This document shows positions 1-10,800 of a DNA stretch of 64,000 nucleotides, one piece after another. The notes beneath the pieces are model-generated. The model ran no database searches and was not told where the DNA came from. It was given only the letters and a program-made list of their open reading frames with translations. Location: the NCBI RefSeq assembly GCF_947172395.1, contig NC_069083.1, positions 6,480,501-6,544,500 of the forward strand, given 5' to 3'. Positions within the stretch are counted from its first letter, which is position 1; the number at the start of each line of letters is the position of its first letter. This DNA is from Bicyclus anynana. Its lineage: Eukaryota > Arthropoda > Insecta > Lepidoptera > Nymphalidae. The position numbers and the translations under genes were made by a program.

Positions 1-523
1 CCTAACAACGGCAGAGCCCCTCAGCCTGGATGCGGACTTGATAATGTGTGTGCCCACGAACGCGCTTTCCTGTTGTTTGCCTCATCTGTACGAACCAATC
101 ACTTTATTGGAATACAATGCAAAGATCTACAACAAGCTGAAAAATGCCGCTGTACTGGTGCAAAGCTTCGTATGGGCAACGCTGACTTGACTAAACGAGG
201 GTAAGTTATAATTTAAATTAAATCAATATCCATAAATGTCTTGTGAGTTCATTGAAATTCTGTATTCTTCAAGAATGGGGTTGATAATTTTTGGGACTAT
301 GTGTTTTGGGACATGATTTTAACTTTAATATAATGTAACTTTAATATAATGTATAAGCTTCACAGTTTATACGCTGGAACCAAGTCCAGAAGATCTTATG
401 TAGCCTTCCCGTCATACGTTGTACTTTTGTACTTAAATTATGCCATGAAATTCTTTAACCGTTTTCTTCTTTTTCAGCCATGGTTTGTTTTGCCTGAGAA
501 CTAGATCCATCTGGCCCTTCTAA
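1..523 (+). CDS. Pancreatic-lipase-family gene, copy 1 (3' part only)
   Basis: This is the C-terminal part of a secreted lipase cut by the left window edge. Coding exons are 1-200 and 478-523; the frame opens at base 1, the donor is GTAAGT at 201 and the acceptor ends in TTTTTCAG at 477. About 81 residues remain. The catalytic-His region reads CAHERAFLLFASSV, and the protein ends in WPF-stop like the other five copies here. The last two exon boundaries fall exactly where they do in copies 2-6, so it belongs to the tandem array. It differs from its neighbours in the tail (FCLRTRSIWPF against FGLRTGANWPF) and has a Cys-rich CRCTG segment. Family assignment is firm; whether the whole gene is intact cannot be seen. 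Confidence 0.9.
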
Positions 524-3500
524 AACAGTAACGACACCACCATGATCGCTACAGGATCAGTTGAAGATATTGTTGAACAAATCGTTGATTACATCTTGTT
601 TTATTTACCAATACCAATAACAACAGAGAACTAACTAGAAATTAGTTTATTTTATGTATTATAACATATTCATGGATTGTTAGTTTTTTTAGTACAGTCC
701 TTGAATATTAGAACAGGCGTAAACGTGAGTAATCCTGTAAGGGTACCGTTTTTGTCCGTTTCATTTCCTGTTTTTTCTTACTGTCGGACGTTCGGAACCC
801 TACTGGCAAAAGAATTAAGATCTAAACGATATCTTGAAAAGTATATTTATGCAAAGCGACTGTAATTTATAAATATAATAAGGTATAGAGTCCCGCCAAT
901 TTTTTTTTTACGTGAATTAATGCAAACAGAAAAAAATAAGAGATCTCATAAAGAGTCAAGCTTCTAACACGGCATGCCCTTATCTAACACCATATCGTGG
1001 TATGGTGTTCTGCGTTAATCATTCATTATCTTTAGTTCCTTACAATAACCCTATACCATATTTAAAATGTTTAGCTTGGCTGTTTCGTTAATCAAGGACC
1101 AATTAGAAAACTTACACTAATAAAAAAAAGCTTCACTTAAATCTCTGTTTGCTGCTAGTATCCTAAATCTTCAAATCTTTTACGATATTTTTGTTAATGT
1201 CGCGTTGTACCATAAATAAAGGTTCCTGTGTTTTTTCTGACAGAATTGGAAGTTTATATCTTCCGATATTCCAAACACATCAGGGGTATTATGTTTGTTT
1301 ATCCAAAACGTATTTTACGTTAAATTATCACCTCACATCAAAATTTAAAAACTGTTACCTGGTAAAAAGTCAGTGCGCGTTGTCAACTTCTCTACTATTT
1401 TCCGCAAGAGCTAGTTCGTCGACTGATTCTTCAAAGTTTGCTACATTATTATCATCCAGAATTCCAGATGTAACGGCTGGGACAAAGTACCTGTCCCCTG
1501 GTATTGGTTGCAGTACCAGCGCATGATAAAAAATCTATACTAATATTATAAAACTGAAGAAACTCGCTAATCTCAGGAACTACTGGTCCGATTTGAAAAA
1601 CTCATTCAGTTTTAGATAGCCCCTTTATCGAGGAAGGCTATATATAGGCTATATAGTATTCCCGTATTCCTACGAACCATGCGGATGTTACCGCGCGCCG
1701 TCAGCTAGTATAATATACACAAAATCAAAATCTAATATATAAAATTCTCGTGAAAATATACGGGTTCCAAAATTTTTTTTATTTTGGGTTTTAAGCCCTA
1801 TATTTTATGTTCTTTTAAGATAAAAATAATTTGTTCTGCTTAGTTGACACTCGCAGTAAAGGCCGAGCCTCCATACAAAATTGGGACATGCCCTTTCAAT
1901 GTTTCTAGTTAAGCTATATACCTACTTGTAAATTACTTCAAGGCCTTGTATAGAAGCAATATATACTTTTTTGAGGAATCAAGCTAAATAATTGCCGGTC
2001 AAACCATTCTTCATCAGTCTATTTTAATTGTACAAGGCTAGGGCCTTCCTCCTTATAAGACAAGGAACTTGGTATTCAGCTCGGGGTTCAGAGCTCGAAT
2101 GATGAGAGTATATGAGAGTATCTCCTTGCGAAAAGTTCTTTTAACTAAATTTTGCAAAGTTTTGTATATACGATGCCATAATCTGCTTACCAATTGCTTG
2201 TGACAATGTTTCTTGTTATTTTTCTTCTTGCTGAATGTGAAATATAAATAAAAAAAAATATATATATACGACTTGATCCAAATAGTCTCACTTCTTACCG
2301 AGATCACGAAAAACGGGTGTATATATACGAGGACAAATATTGCTCGTTTAAATAAGTTAGATTGATAAGAATGCCATTCTTATCTAAGTCTGTAAATAAT
2401 TACAGTATTAAGGTATTAAAAAACTCACTATCGATTGTTAATGAAACCGCTGGAGGTAAGGAGCGCATACTTTGTTTTAGGGGGTACGCCCTTTTTCAGG
2501 GTTCCTTAGTCAATACGGAACCCTTATAAAAATTCATTTATTTCAATTAGGCTTAGTTTATAAGCACTTTTGAAAAGTCAGGATTATGTCATAATTTAAT
2601 TTAATCTAAAGTGGTAATAATAGTCGAAAACTTAAAATTAAAGTTAATAAAGAGCCCACAACAAACTCAGCCAAGGTTTATTTTTTTTTTGTTTATCACC
2701 ATTTTGCAAACTTATTTAAAGCTAAGCACACAGTCGTATAATACAGTTTAACACCAAGCTTATTTATCATTTACATAATCATTAACACTATAATAAGACT
2801 TTACTAAAAGCTTGCGTTTAATAAACACTTTGAACTTTTTGAGAGACATTCCAGTGGCTTCATGTGGTAGTTTATTATAAAAACGTATGCAATTTCCTTT
2901 AAAAGAATTACTAATTTTTTGTAACAATTTTATTTTTATTTCTGAAATTAATATTATTACAATCACACCTTCTTTTAAAATTGCCTATGTTTTTATATAC
3001 ATTTTAATTTCTTTAAATTTTCTCTTAACGACTCTCGACTCGATAATTTGGACATATACCTATATCTGTCCGTCTGTGGTTTAGCTCAAAGACTATATTA
3101 GTACTATAATGGCAGGCTTCCAAGAATCGCATCGCAAGCTTGCTGTCTGCTTCGGTCTCAGTTTCAGCCGAAACCGAAACCAATTTTCTGCTAGGAAATA
3201 AGCTTATCAAGGTGGAGCCTAGATTTTGCATCACATACAAATTTCAGCATCCTCGGTTCATTTGCATTTCTTATCTGACTTTTTCGACATAAAGACTAGT
3301 ATTTTAAAACACTAAAAATTTGATCACTCTGGAATAAATCAACCGATTTGGTTTTTTCGCCGAAATTTAACCAAAACCAAAACTTCGGTCGCTCTCAACA
3401 AGTTAACTCGCACGGGCTGTATGTATATATTTCCTATTTGAGTTTTAAGAGTTCCTTAGTTTCGAAAAGGTACAGGGAATTTCAAATGGGCGCACCAAAA

Positions 3501-3559
3501 AAAAATGGATGATGATATATACAAAGAGCTGCGTTCTGCCCTAACCTTTGAAAAATATA
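524..3559. other. Intergenic, lipase copy 1 to copy 2
   Basis: About 3 kb of AT-rich DNA with no convincing gene. It holds a Helitron-like repeat near 1537-1715, a fragment near 2530-2585 of the repeat also seen at 24.7, 50.7 and 59.8 kb, and unclassified sequence. Short open frames here show no domain and no family resemblance. Confidence 0.6.
1537..1715 (+). repeat. Short Helitron-like (Lep1-type) element
   Basis: Begins with the ACTAATATTATAAA motif and ends in a GCCGTCAGCTAGTA-like end. Related copies lie at 14828-15046 (+), 19814-19980 (-), 21530-21740 (+), 25640-25840 (-), 25880-26075 (+) and about 63100-63260 (-). The repeat nature is seen directly; the Helitron/Lep1 class is from memory of lepidopteran repeats. 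Confidence 0.5.
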
Positions 3560-3766
3560 AATGTACTATCAGAATGAACCTCCATCTTTTTGATGTCGGT
3601 AAAAATATACACGTGTCACTCCAGGAAAAGTGTATTTGCCAACATAAATTTTTCCAACCTAATTAATCAAGACAAAAATTTAATTGTGATAACGACCACA
3701 CGCCGAGATTAACATCTGCATAAATACTCGATAAACTGTGCTTCAGAATCACAATATTTACAAATC
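3560..3766 (+). promoter_or_regulatory. Promoter region of lipase copy 2 (duplicated at copy 3)
   Basis: The 200 bp before the start codon match the 200 bp before copy 3 (10603-10800) closely, although the intervening and intronic DNA has diverged. Shared elements are a TGATAA GATA-type site at 3687-3692 followed by CGACCACACG, an ATAAATA TATA-like box at 3720-3726, and a TTCAGAATCACAA stretch just before the ATG. GATA factors commonly drive insect midgut genes; binding here is inference. Confidence 0.55.
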
Positions 3767-6660
3767 ATGAAGGTCCTGGTCATACTTCTCGCATCCGTGG
3801 CATGTTAGTATTGTTTTTTATTTTTTTGTTAAATCATTTATTTTACATGATTTATTTTATTTTTGATTTATTTATTTTGCCTATTTGATTAAACTATTTC
3901 TCTTGATAGATTGATCATCCATCATCAATATGAACCCATATTTGGCTCACTGCTGAGCCCGAGTTTCCTCTCAAAAATTCATCACTAACTGAAACTGCCG
4001 ATTTTCCCATTACATGGTCCGCAAGAAAATCTCCTTTTCCTAAAAAAAATCATTCATTCCCTTATAATTAACAATAACAGACATTACGAAATTGAAATTT
4101 TATGTAAAAATGTCATCCGATGCTTACTATGGATATCAAAACATTTACCTAAAATGACTTTCTGTCAATTAACTTGATGTTTATTTTGATAAGTCTATAA
4201 TTTATACCAAAATAGTGTATTAACGAGCAGTTCCCTATAAACCAATCCCTATTTCAATCACTTCAATTTTTATTTTCGCGTATTCTTTTAACCATTTAAA
4301 AAAAGTAACATAAAACATGAACAACTTTTTTTTAAAAACTCTTTAAGCCCCTTTTCAAACAACCAAGTGTTGAATTTTGAAAATTATTAAATTGCAACAT
4401 TTTTCTGATATAGTTTTTATTGATAACCACCACAGTTTTCGCTTTCGAGTGCTGGAACTTTTTTTTTTTTTTTATTCTTTACAAGATAGCCCTTGACTAC
4501 AATCTCACCTGATGGTAAGTGATGATGCAGTCTGAGATGGAAGCGGACTAACTTGTTAGGAGGAGGATGAAAATCCACACACTTTCGGTTTCCTCACGGC
4601 ATCGTACCGTTAAATCACTTGGCGGTACGTCTTTGCCGGTAGGGTGGTAACTAGCCACGGCCGAAGCCTTTCACCAGCCAGACCTGGACAAATTAAGAAA
4701 ATCTCAATCTGCCCAGCCGAGGATCGAACCCAGGACCTCCGTTTTGTAAATCCACCGCGCATACCACTGCGCCACGGAGACCGTCAAAAACTACATCTTA
4801 GATAGAAGCTTTTCAGCTCAAAACGTCTTTTCGCCTAAAACTATTTGAAAAAGAAGTCTCTTATTCTCTCCTTTAACTAGCACCGGAATGATCATGTTGA
4901 TTTTGTACATATTTATTACATATTTTCAGTATGCGCTGGTAGTGCACTGCCATTAATACCAGGAGACAACAGTCATTATGTCGAAGGGGAAAGCCGTTAC
5001 ATCTGGATGCCTGACGAAAATGATGTTCCAAAACTGGTAGACTTGCATGAACCAGTCGACGATGTGGCTCTTGCGGAAAATAGAAGAGGAGCTGATAATG
5101 CATACTGGCTTTTCACCAGGTAAGAGTTTTCAAAAAGTTAGATCTAATGTGATCTTGGATGATATTAAATTATGGTGCTATAATAGTTAATAACTAAATT
5201 TAAAACAATATCTGGATTAATTAACATAATGTTACCCCTGATGGGTGTAGAAGTTCGTAAGATACAAATTTCCTAAATCAGGTCTGAAAATCTTACGCAG
5301 ACACTTTTATTTATTATACAACTCCGTACACAGCGACAAAGAGCTATTGAAATACATTTTAAAGATTTAAAACTAAAAGAATTAAATTAAAGCAAAATCA
5401 AAAAGTATTTATTAATATACTGATTTTTTTCAGACGCAACCCACATGCCCGTCAAATTATCACAAATGGTGATGTTAATTCCGTCCATCGTTCCAATTAC
5501 AACGGAGCTAGAGCAACTAAAGTCATCGTCCACGGATGGAACAACAATGGTGGCTCTCCTGTCAACAATTACATCAGAGACGCTTTCTTAGCGAACGGCG
5601 ACCACAACGTGATTGTACTGGACTGGTCCCGTCTTGCCAACTCAGCATACAATACCGCAGTTGCGGGAGTTCCCGACGTCGGACGTACACTTGGAAACTT
5701 CATACAGTGGCTCATCAATACCGGCGGTGGCAACTGGAACCGCGTTCACTTTGTTGGCCACAGTTTGGGTGCTCACATTGTAGGCAATGCTGGTCGTCAA
5801 GTTGGAAATCGTGCAGTGCGTGTCACAGGTAATATTATTTTAAGAATATTGGTTAAAATCTAGTTACCAATAAATATATACAATATTATTTAAATTGTTT
5901 TACCAGGTCTGGACCCTGCTAGTCTTCAATGGGGCGGCAACCCTAATGCTCTGAACCGCAACAATGGAGTTTACGTGGAGGTTATTCACACCGATGGTCG
6001 TTTACTTGGTATAATGGACCCTAGTGGCAACACCGATTTCTACCCTAACGGCGGCAGAACTCCTCAGCCTGGATGCGGAATGAGTAGCACGTGTTCCCAC
6101 GGACGCGCATTCCAGTTCTTTGCTTCATCTGTACGAACGAACCATTTTGTTGCAAGGCAATGCAGAAATCTAGCTGAAGCAGAACTAAGCAACTGCACTG
6201 GTGCCCAGCTCCGCATGGGTAACGCTGACTTAGGCAAACGAGGGTAAGTTAAAATTATTTGTATATCTAAAAAAGCTCTTATTACTTCATTAAAATTCAA
6301 TATTCTTTACTTTACCCTAACCAACGTTTAAGCTTTCAAAATAATAATAACATATCAATGAAAGTTATTATCCCTACTCCTATAAGAAGAAAGGCCCTGG
6401 CCCTGTGGTGAGCCGTTAAATAGGCTGTTAATGATGGAAACTATTAATATATGTATGACATAATAGTTTCACGGCTTAGACTCTGAAACAAAATCCAAGT
6501 GGTTTTTATGTTGTATCTGTTGGACTTTTGTATTTCCTTTACTTAACATTTTCTCAAAAATGGAGGTGAAAAATTTCATTATGCAAGTTTTTTAACTTTC
6601 TTCTTCTTTTTCAGCAATGGATTGTTTGGCCTGAGAACTGGCGCCAACTGGCCCTTCTAA
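3767..6660 (+). CDS. Secreted neutral lipase (pancreatic lipase family), copy 2
   Basis: Exons 3767-3803, 4930-5119, 5434-5828, 5907-6243 and 6615-6660 encode 334 aa. Exon 1 is only 37 nt and covers most of a signal peptide (MKVLVILLASVALCAGSA). The alpha/beta hydrolase core carries the nucleophile elbow GHSLG (Ser186), the acid in GLDPA (Asp210) and His272 in CSHGRA, so the triad is complete. Only five residues separate Cys264 and Cys270 where pancreatic lipases carry the lid, which fits lid-less insect lipases or phospholipase A1-like enzymes. It likely hydrolyses dietary acylglycerols or phospholipids in the gut lumen; substrate is inferred. A polyadenylation signal AATAAA lies at 6728-6733. 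It is closest to copy 3, which has identical exon lengths. Confidence 0.93.
4459..4785 (-). repeat. tRNA-derived SINE, family A, copy 1
   Basis: Lies in intron 1 of lipase copy 2, in reverse orientation, with its A tail appearing as poly-T at 4459-4473. The head carries a tRNA-like B box (GGTTCGATCC type). Two further copies of about 320 bp lie at 15234-15556 (+) and 46969-47292 (-). Confidence 0.75.
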
Positions 6661-7913
6661 AGGAGTAACGACACAACAAAGGACCAACTAAATAATTAAT
6701 TTATTGCATGTGTGTAGTATTTATGGTAATAAAGTTCTTAAAATACGTATATTTTTTTAATAACATATTTATTACGACAACATACCAGTACCGTCAACTT
6801 ATCCTTGTAACTAAATGTATCTTTTTAATCGACAAAAAACAGAAGGTTCTCAATTCAACGAAAATAAACCTAACTCCCAAACCGTGCAACAAGTTAACAC
6901 ATTTCGACGTGACTTACGACTCAACTTGATAAGTGGTGTGAAACTAAGGGGCAAAACTTAATAAAACCAAAGTTCTATTCCAGTAAAGACCTTTTTATTT
7001 ATTTTTACGTAGTCGGGTTATAGTTTTTAAACTTTATTTTTTATTTAATACTTTTCCGTTACCCGATTGAGCCTAGCCATGAAATATCTACTAGTACCTA
7101 CGATTACTTACATCGTCGCATTCTGATATGAAATGGCTGGACCGCGAGAACTTTATGATCGCATTTTAAATATACATTTTGACTTAAACAATATGATATA
7201 CATACATATTTGTAATGTGCTCGCCAAGACCTTTCATTTGATACCAAACACATAGTGATTATCTCGATTTAATTTTTTTCGAGGTTAGAATATCAGGTTT
7301 AAATTCCGTCATATATTTTTTTTATAAAATTTATATAGCCTATGTCTCAAGTTGAATTTTTACGAATCTTTTGACACTTTATTTATTAAAATCAGTTCAG
7401 TAGTAGGCGCTACGGTGGAAAAAACATACATACATAGACTGCCAAAATCATTACCCTTCCTTTTGGCTTCGCCGTAGTCGGGTAAAAAATGCTATACCGC
7501 AGCAGTTCCCGAGTGCCACACGTATATTTATAAGTACGAGTATAACCACGCATAACTTTCGACTGAGTGGTCCAATTTTGATTATTCTTATTAGAACCCT
7601 AAAGGGTAGCAATTTCGTACTTCTGCCTTAACTACTGACGAACTAATGGTTAGTCATTATTCAAATAGTAAATTAATATAAGGGCCATTCGTTCGTAAAT
7701 ACAAAATTGCCTGAACGGCCGGGCAAGTGTTGTACAATGACGTCACGTACAATATCGCGACTGTTAGAGGGTGTCGATGAGACGAATATCTTAGCATTCC
7801 ATGGATTCGCCGTGCAGGTGCCGGGTCCATCGCGTGGTAGAGAGAAAAACACCAAGCAAAGTCCAGGACTTGTGACTACTGGATGTAGGGTTAAGGAATT
7901 CCTTGACGATCGA

Positions 7914-8389
7914 TCAACACTCCCCTTCTCTGCTTGTGTTGTTCTCCCTACCTATCCAAATTTGGTAAGATCCTATTAGAGCTGCTTTGGATACTCGTTC
8001 TAATATAGAACTAGCTGCACTTCTAGAGAGGCCAAGGTCTTTAAGCAAGTTATAGAGCACAGTAAGCTCTACAAGTACTATTCGCTTTGTTTGTTTGGAC
8101 AAAAGGAAAATGTCTGGTCCAGATCTCGAATAGCGACTTCCGCTGGGATTTTATAATGTTTCTCATACGTATCCATTAATAAAGTCCAATCAGGTGCAGA
8201 ACCTAGGATTGAGTAAAGCTTACTAGATGATTTTGTTATTGAACCTGCTTTGACGAAGTTAATTTGTCTTTTATTTGTAGTCAATCCTTTTCGAGCTCTA
8301 GCTACTGAAAGGCTTATAGCATCACGTATAATTTGGAGTACTCTATCATGACGACGTGAGTAACGACGATATCCAGGAGCACCTTGCAT
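7914..8389 (-). pseudogene. Degenerate non-LTR retrotransposon C-terminal fragment
   Basis: Two minus-strand open frames (8078-8389 and 7914-8102) read as one protein broken by a frameshift near 8100. Motifs such as YRRYSRRHDRVL, an Asp-rich central part and IVLVELTV resemble the domain after the reverse transcriptase in some non-LTR elements with a restriction-like endonuclease. No upstream reverse transcriptase is visible. The class is tentative; that it is broken is clear. Confidence 0.4.
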
Positions 8390-8781
8390 CCAACCAACAA
8401 GGCCTTACTGTTCCTATTGCATCACCATACGTATAGCAAGATTTTTTTAGTGGCTCATCCCCGTCGTACTAAGTTGCTCTGATCTGGGAGGGTCATTTGA
8501 AAGGCATTAAGATAAATTTTTAATAAGGCAGGAGATCAGTCATATAGCAAGGCGCGCCACTTTATGCAAACTCTGAATACATGTAAAATCATAACTATTT
8601 GGTATACTTAAATAAAACAAAAACTAGTGTATTTGTATCTTCTTCTTTCTTCTTTGTCGCTGCGCTCTTGACAGAGCGGTCGTGGTCTTTAGGACGTGTT
8701 GGAGGCAGATGTAATACGCCTCACGAGCATTCGCCACTTCTCCCTTTGTGTAATGAGGTATACATACAGGAAGAAATTTTT

Positions 8782-9154
8782 TTTAGTGCGGATATTTTTA
8801 TATTTTGTACATAAACAAAATTTAATGATCACGTATTTTTTCTTTTTTTTTTAACTCAAAAATAACAAAATTATCGTTAGCTAAAGTTATTTACTTTTGA
8901 ACAGAATTTTAGGGTCACCCTATTGTGCGTTTATTTTATTTTCGTTTGATACCTAAAGGACGTCACCAGATCACTTTTAAGCTGAATATATCTTGTTTAG
9001 TAATAATATTGTACATTATAATATATAAATGTACATTATTTTGTTATTTTAGAGACATAAATTAAAAAAAAAATTACATAAAATGTATCGAACTGTTTGT
9101 AGATTTATATTCTATTAATGATACAGAACCACGAAAAAAAATATCCGCACTAAA
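8782..9154. mobile_element. MITE with 18-bp terminal inverted repeats
   Basis: The 18 bases at 8782-8799 (TTTAGTGCGGATATTTTT) are exactly reverse-complemented at 9137-9154. The 373-bp interior is AT-rich and noncoding. A GTCACCCTATT stretch inside and a CACCCTGTATA stretch just outside recall Tc1/mariner-type ends, so the true borders may be slightly wider. Confidence 0.6.
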
Positions 9155-10183
9155 GACCGAATCACCCTGTATATAAAAGTTCTAATGTAATAAAGTTTCA
9201 AGTGATTTTGCATACCTAGTAACAATCTTCAATAATAGCAACCATGTTACTACAAAAAGGATAAACAAGTTGTATACCAATTTAAAAAAACCTGGTATAC
9301 TACGGTTTCATACATTTTTTTAAATCATCATCATCTTTATGAAATAAATATATTAATTGCACTCAAAGATTTTTCTACAAAACAAATGAAAAATTCTTAA
9401 TTTTTAATTCAAAAAAAAGTATTATTAAAGAAGTACCTACATTGGTAATTTAATCCGAAATGCTTATCAAAAATCAGATCTTTAAAATTTTTGATAAATC
9501 CGAAAAAAATGTAAATTGGTCACCCTATGCGTTTTATCGAAACCAATCAAACTTAATATTTTATTTTTATCAAAATAAGCTCAGTAGATAAGGATAATAA
9601 TATATTAACGAATGAAAGTGAAATCATCATTATAATTAGATAATATAAAATTCAGAATTAGTTTAGTAGATCCAGAGATTACTGTCCCCTACAACCTCAC
9701 AAACTTTACCTCTTTAATATACATTTTAGCAACACCCGCGACTTCGTCCGGGTGAAAATCGATGTAAACTTTTAACCCCTATTTCACACCCTTCTATTTA
9801 TATTTTTGCAAGTTTTTTAAAGTATAAAAAATAGTCCACTAATTTTACATTTACAAATGTACCATGAAAACTGAAGAAATTTCCATACAAACTTTCTACT
9901 CCTATTTTACCCCTTTTTGATTTTATTTTCACGACACAAAGTATCCGTTCTTCTTCTTCTTCTTCGTGTTATGGCTTCAAATCGATCCAAGTTTCATTTG
10001 ATTTCATTCAGTAGTTTCAGCGTGAGGCCCGGTAATAAAAAAGACGCACTGTCAGACGGACAAAAATTACAAAAAAGTGTTTCGGGCCTCAGTATCGATT
10101 ATAATATAATGCCCTCCGACAAAAAAAATACAAATTATATTAAATAGCAGACCCGGTCAAGTTTCGATTTTACTTATGTGCAC

Positions 10184-10437
10184 TTCTTCCCTATCCCTAC
10201 CCTACCCTACTCCCACCCTACCCTTCCCCTTACCCTACCCCTACCCTTACCCTACCCCTACCCTACCTTACCCCTACCCTATCCAAACCATTCCCGTGCC
10301 ATATCCTTACCCTACCACTAATCCTACCCCTAAACCCTACCCCTACTCTACCCTTACCCTACCCCTACTCCTACTCTACCCTTACCCTACCCCTACCCTA
10401 CCCGTAACTTACCCTACCCCTATCCGTACCCTGCCCT
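10184..10437. repeat. C-rich degenerate tandem tract (CCCTAC/CCTACCC-like)
   Basis: About 250 bp made almost wholly of variants of CCCTACC, CCCTTACC and CCCCTACC. The minus strand is therefore G-run rich. The open reading frame through it (Pro-Tyr-Pro-Thr repeats) is a by-product of the repeat, not a gene. It resembles but does not match the insect telomere unit TTAGG. Confidence 0.8.
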
Positions 10438-10602
10438 AACGTCACTCAATTGTTTTGCCTTCACGAAACCTCTTCACTAACACTTGGACTTTATGGTATA
10501 AAATTAATGTTCAAATTGACTATTATAGTACCTATTATTATTACGAATCCTGATAAAAGTCCTATTTTAATATACGGAACCAAAAAAAAAAATCAAATTT
10601 AC

Positions 10603-10800
10603 TATCGAATATGAACCTCTATCTCGTTGATGTCAGTAAAAAATATACACGTGTCACTTTAGGTGAAGTTAATAACGAATATGAATTTTGCCAATCTAAT
10701 TAATCAAGCCAAAAATATAATTGTGATAACGACCACACGTCGGGATTAACACCTGAATAAATACTCACACTGGGCTTCAAAATCACAACATTTACAAACC
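10603..10800 (+). promoter_or_regulatory. Promoter region of lipase copy 3
   Basis: Close match to the region before copy 2. A TGATAA site lies at 10724-10729 with the same CGACCACACG flank, an ATAAATA box at 10757-10763, and a TTCAAAATCACAA stretch just before the ATG. Confidence 0.55.

Larger units (their letters stand above)
6661..10600. other. Intergenic, lipase copy 2 to copy 3
   Basis: Four kilobases without a cellular gene. Contents: the 3' UTR of copy 2; a degenerate non-LTR retrotransposon C-terminus (7914-8389, minus); a TIR-bearing MITE (8782-9154); a Helitron-like fragment starting near 9728; and a C-rich tract (10184-10437). Confidence 0.6.

Noticed and set aside
1191..1526. 111-codon plus-strand open frame
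   Set aside because: No recognisable motif, unusual composition, surrounded by repeats; likely chance.
10176..10439. Open frame of Pro-Tyr-Pro-Thr repeats
   Set aside because: It is the translation of the C-rich tract; no start context, splice sites or family.
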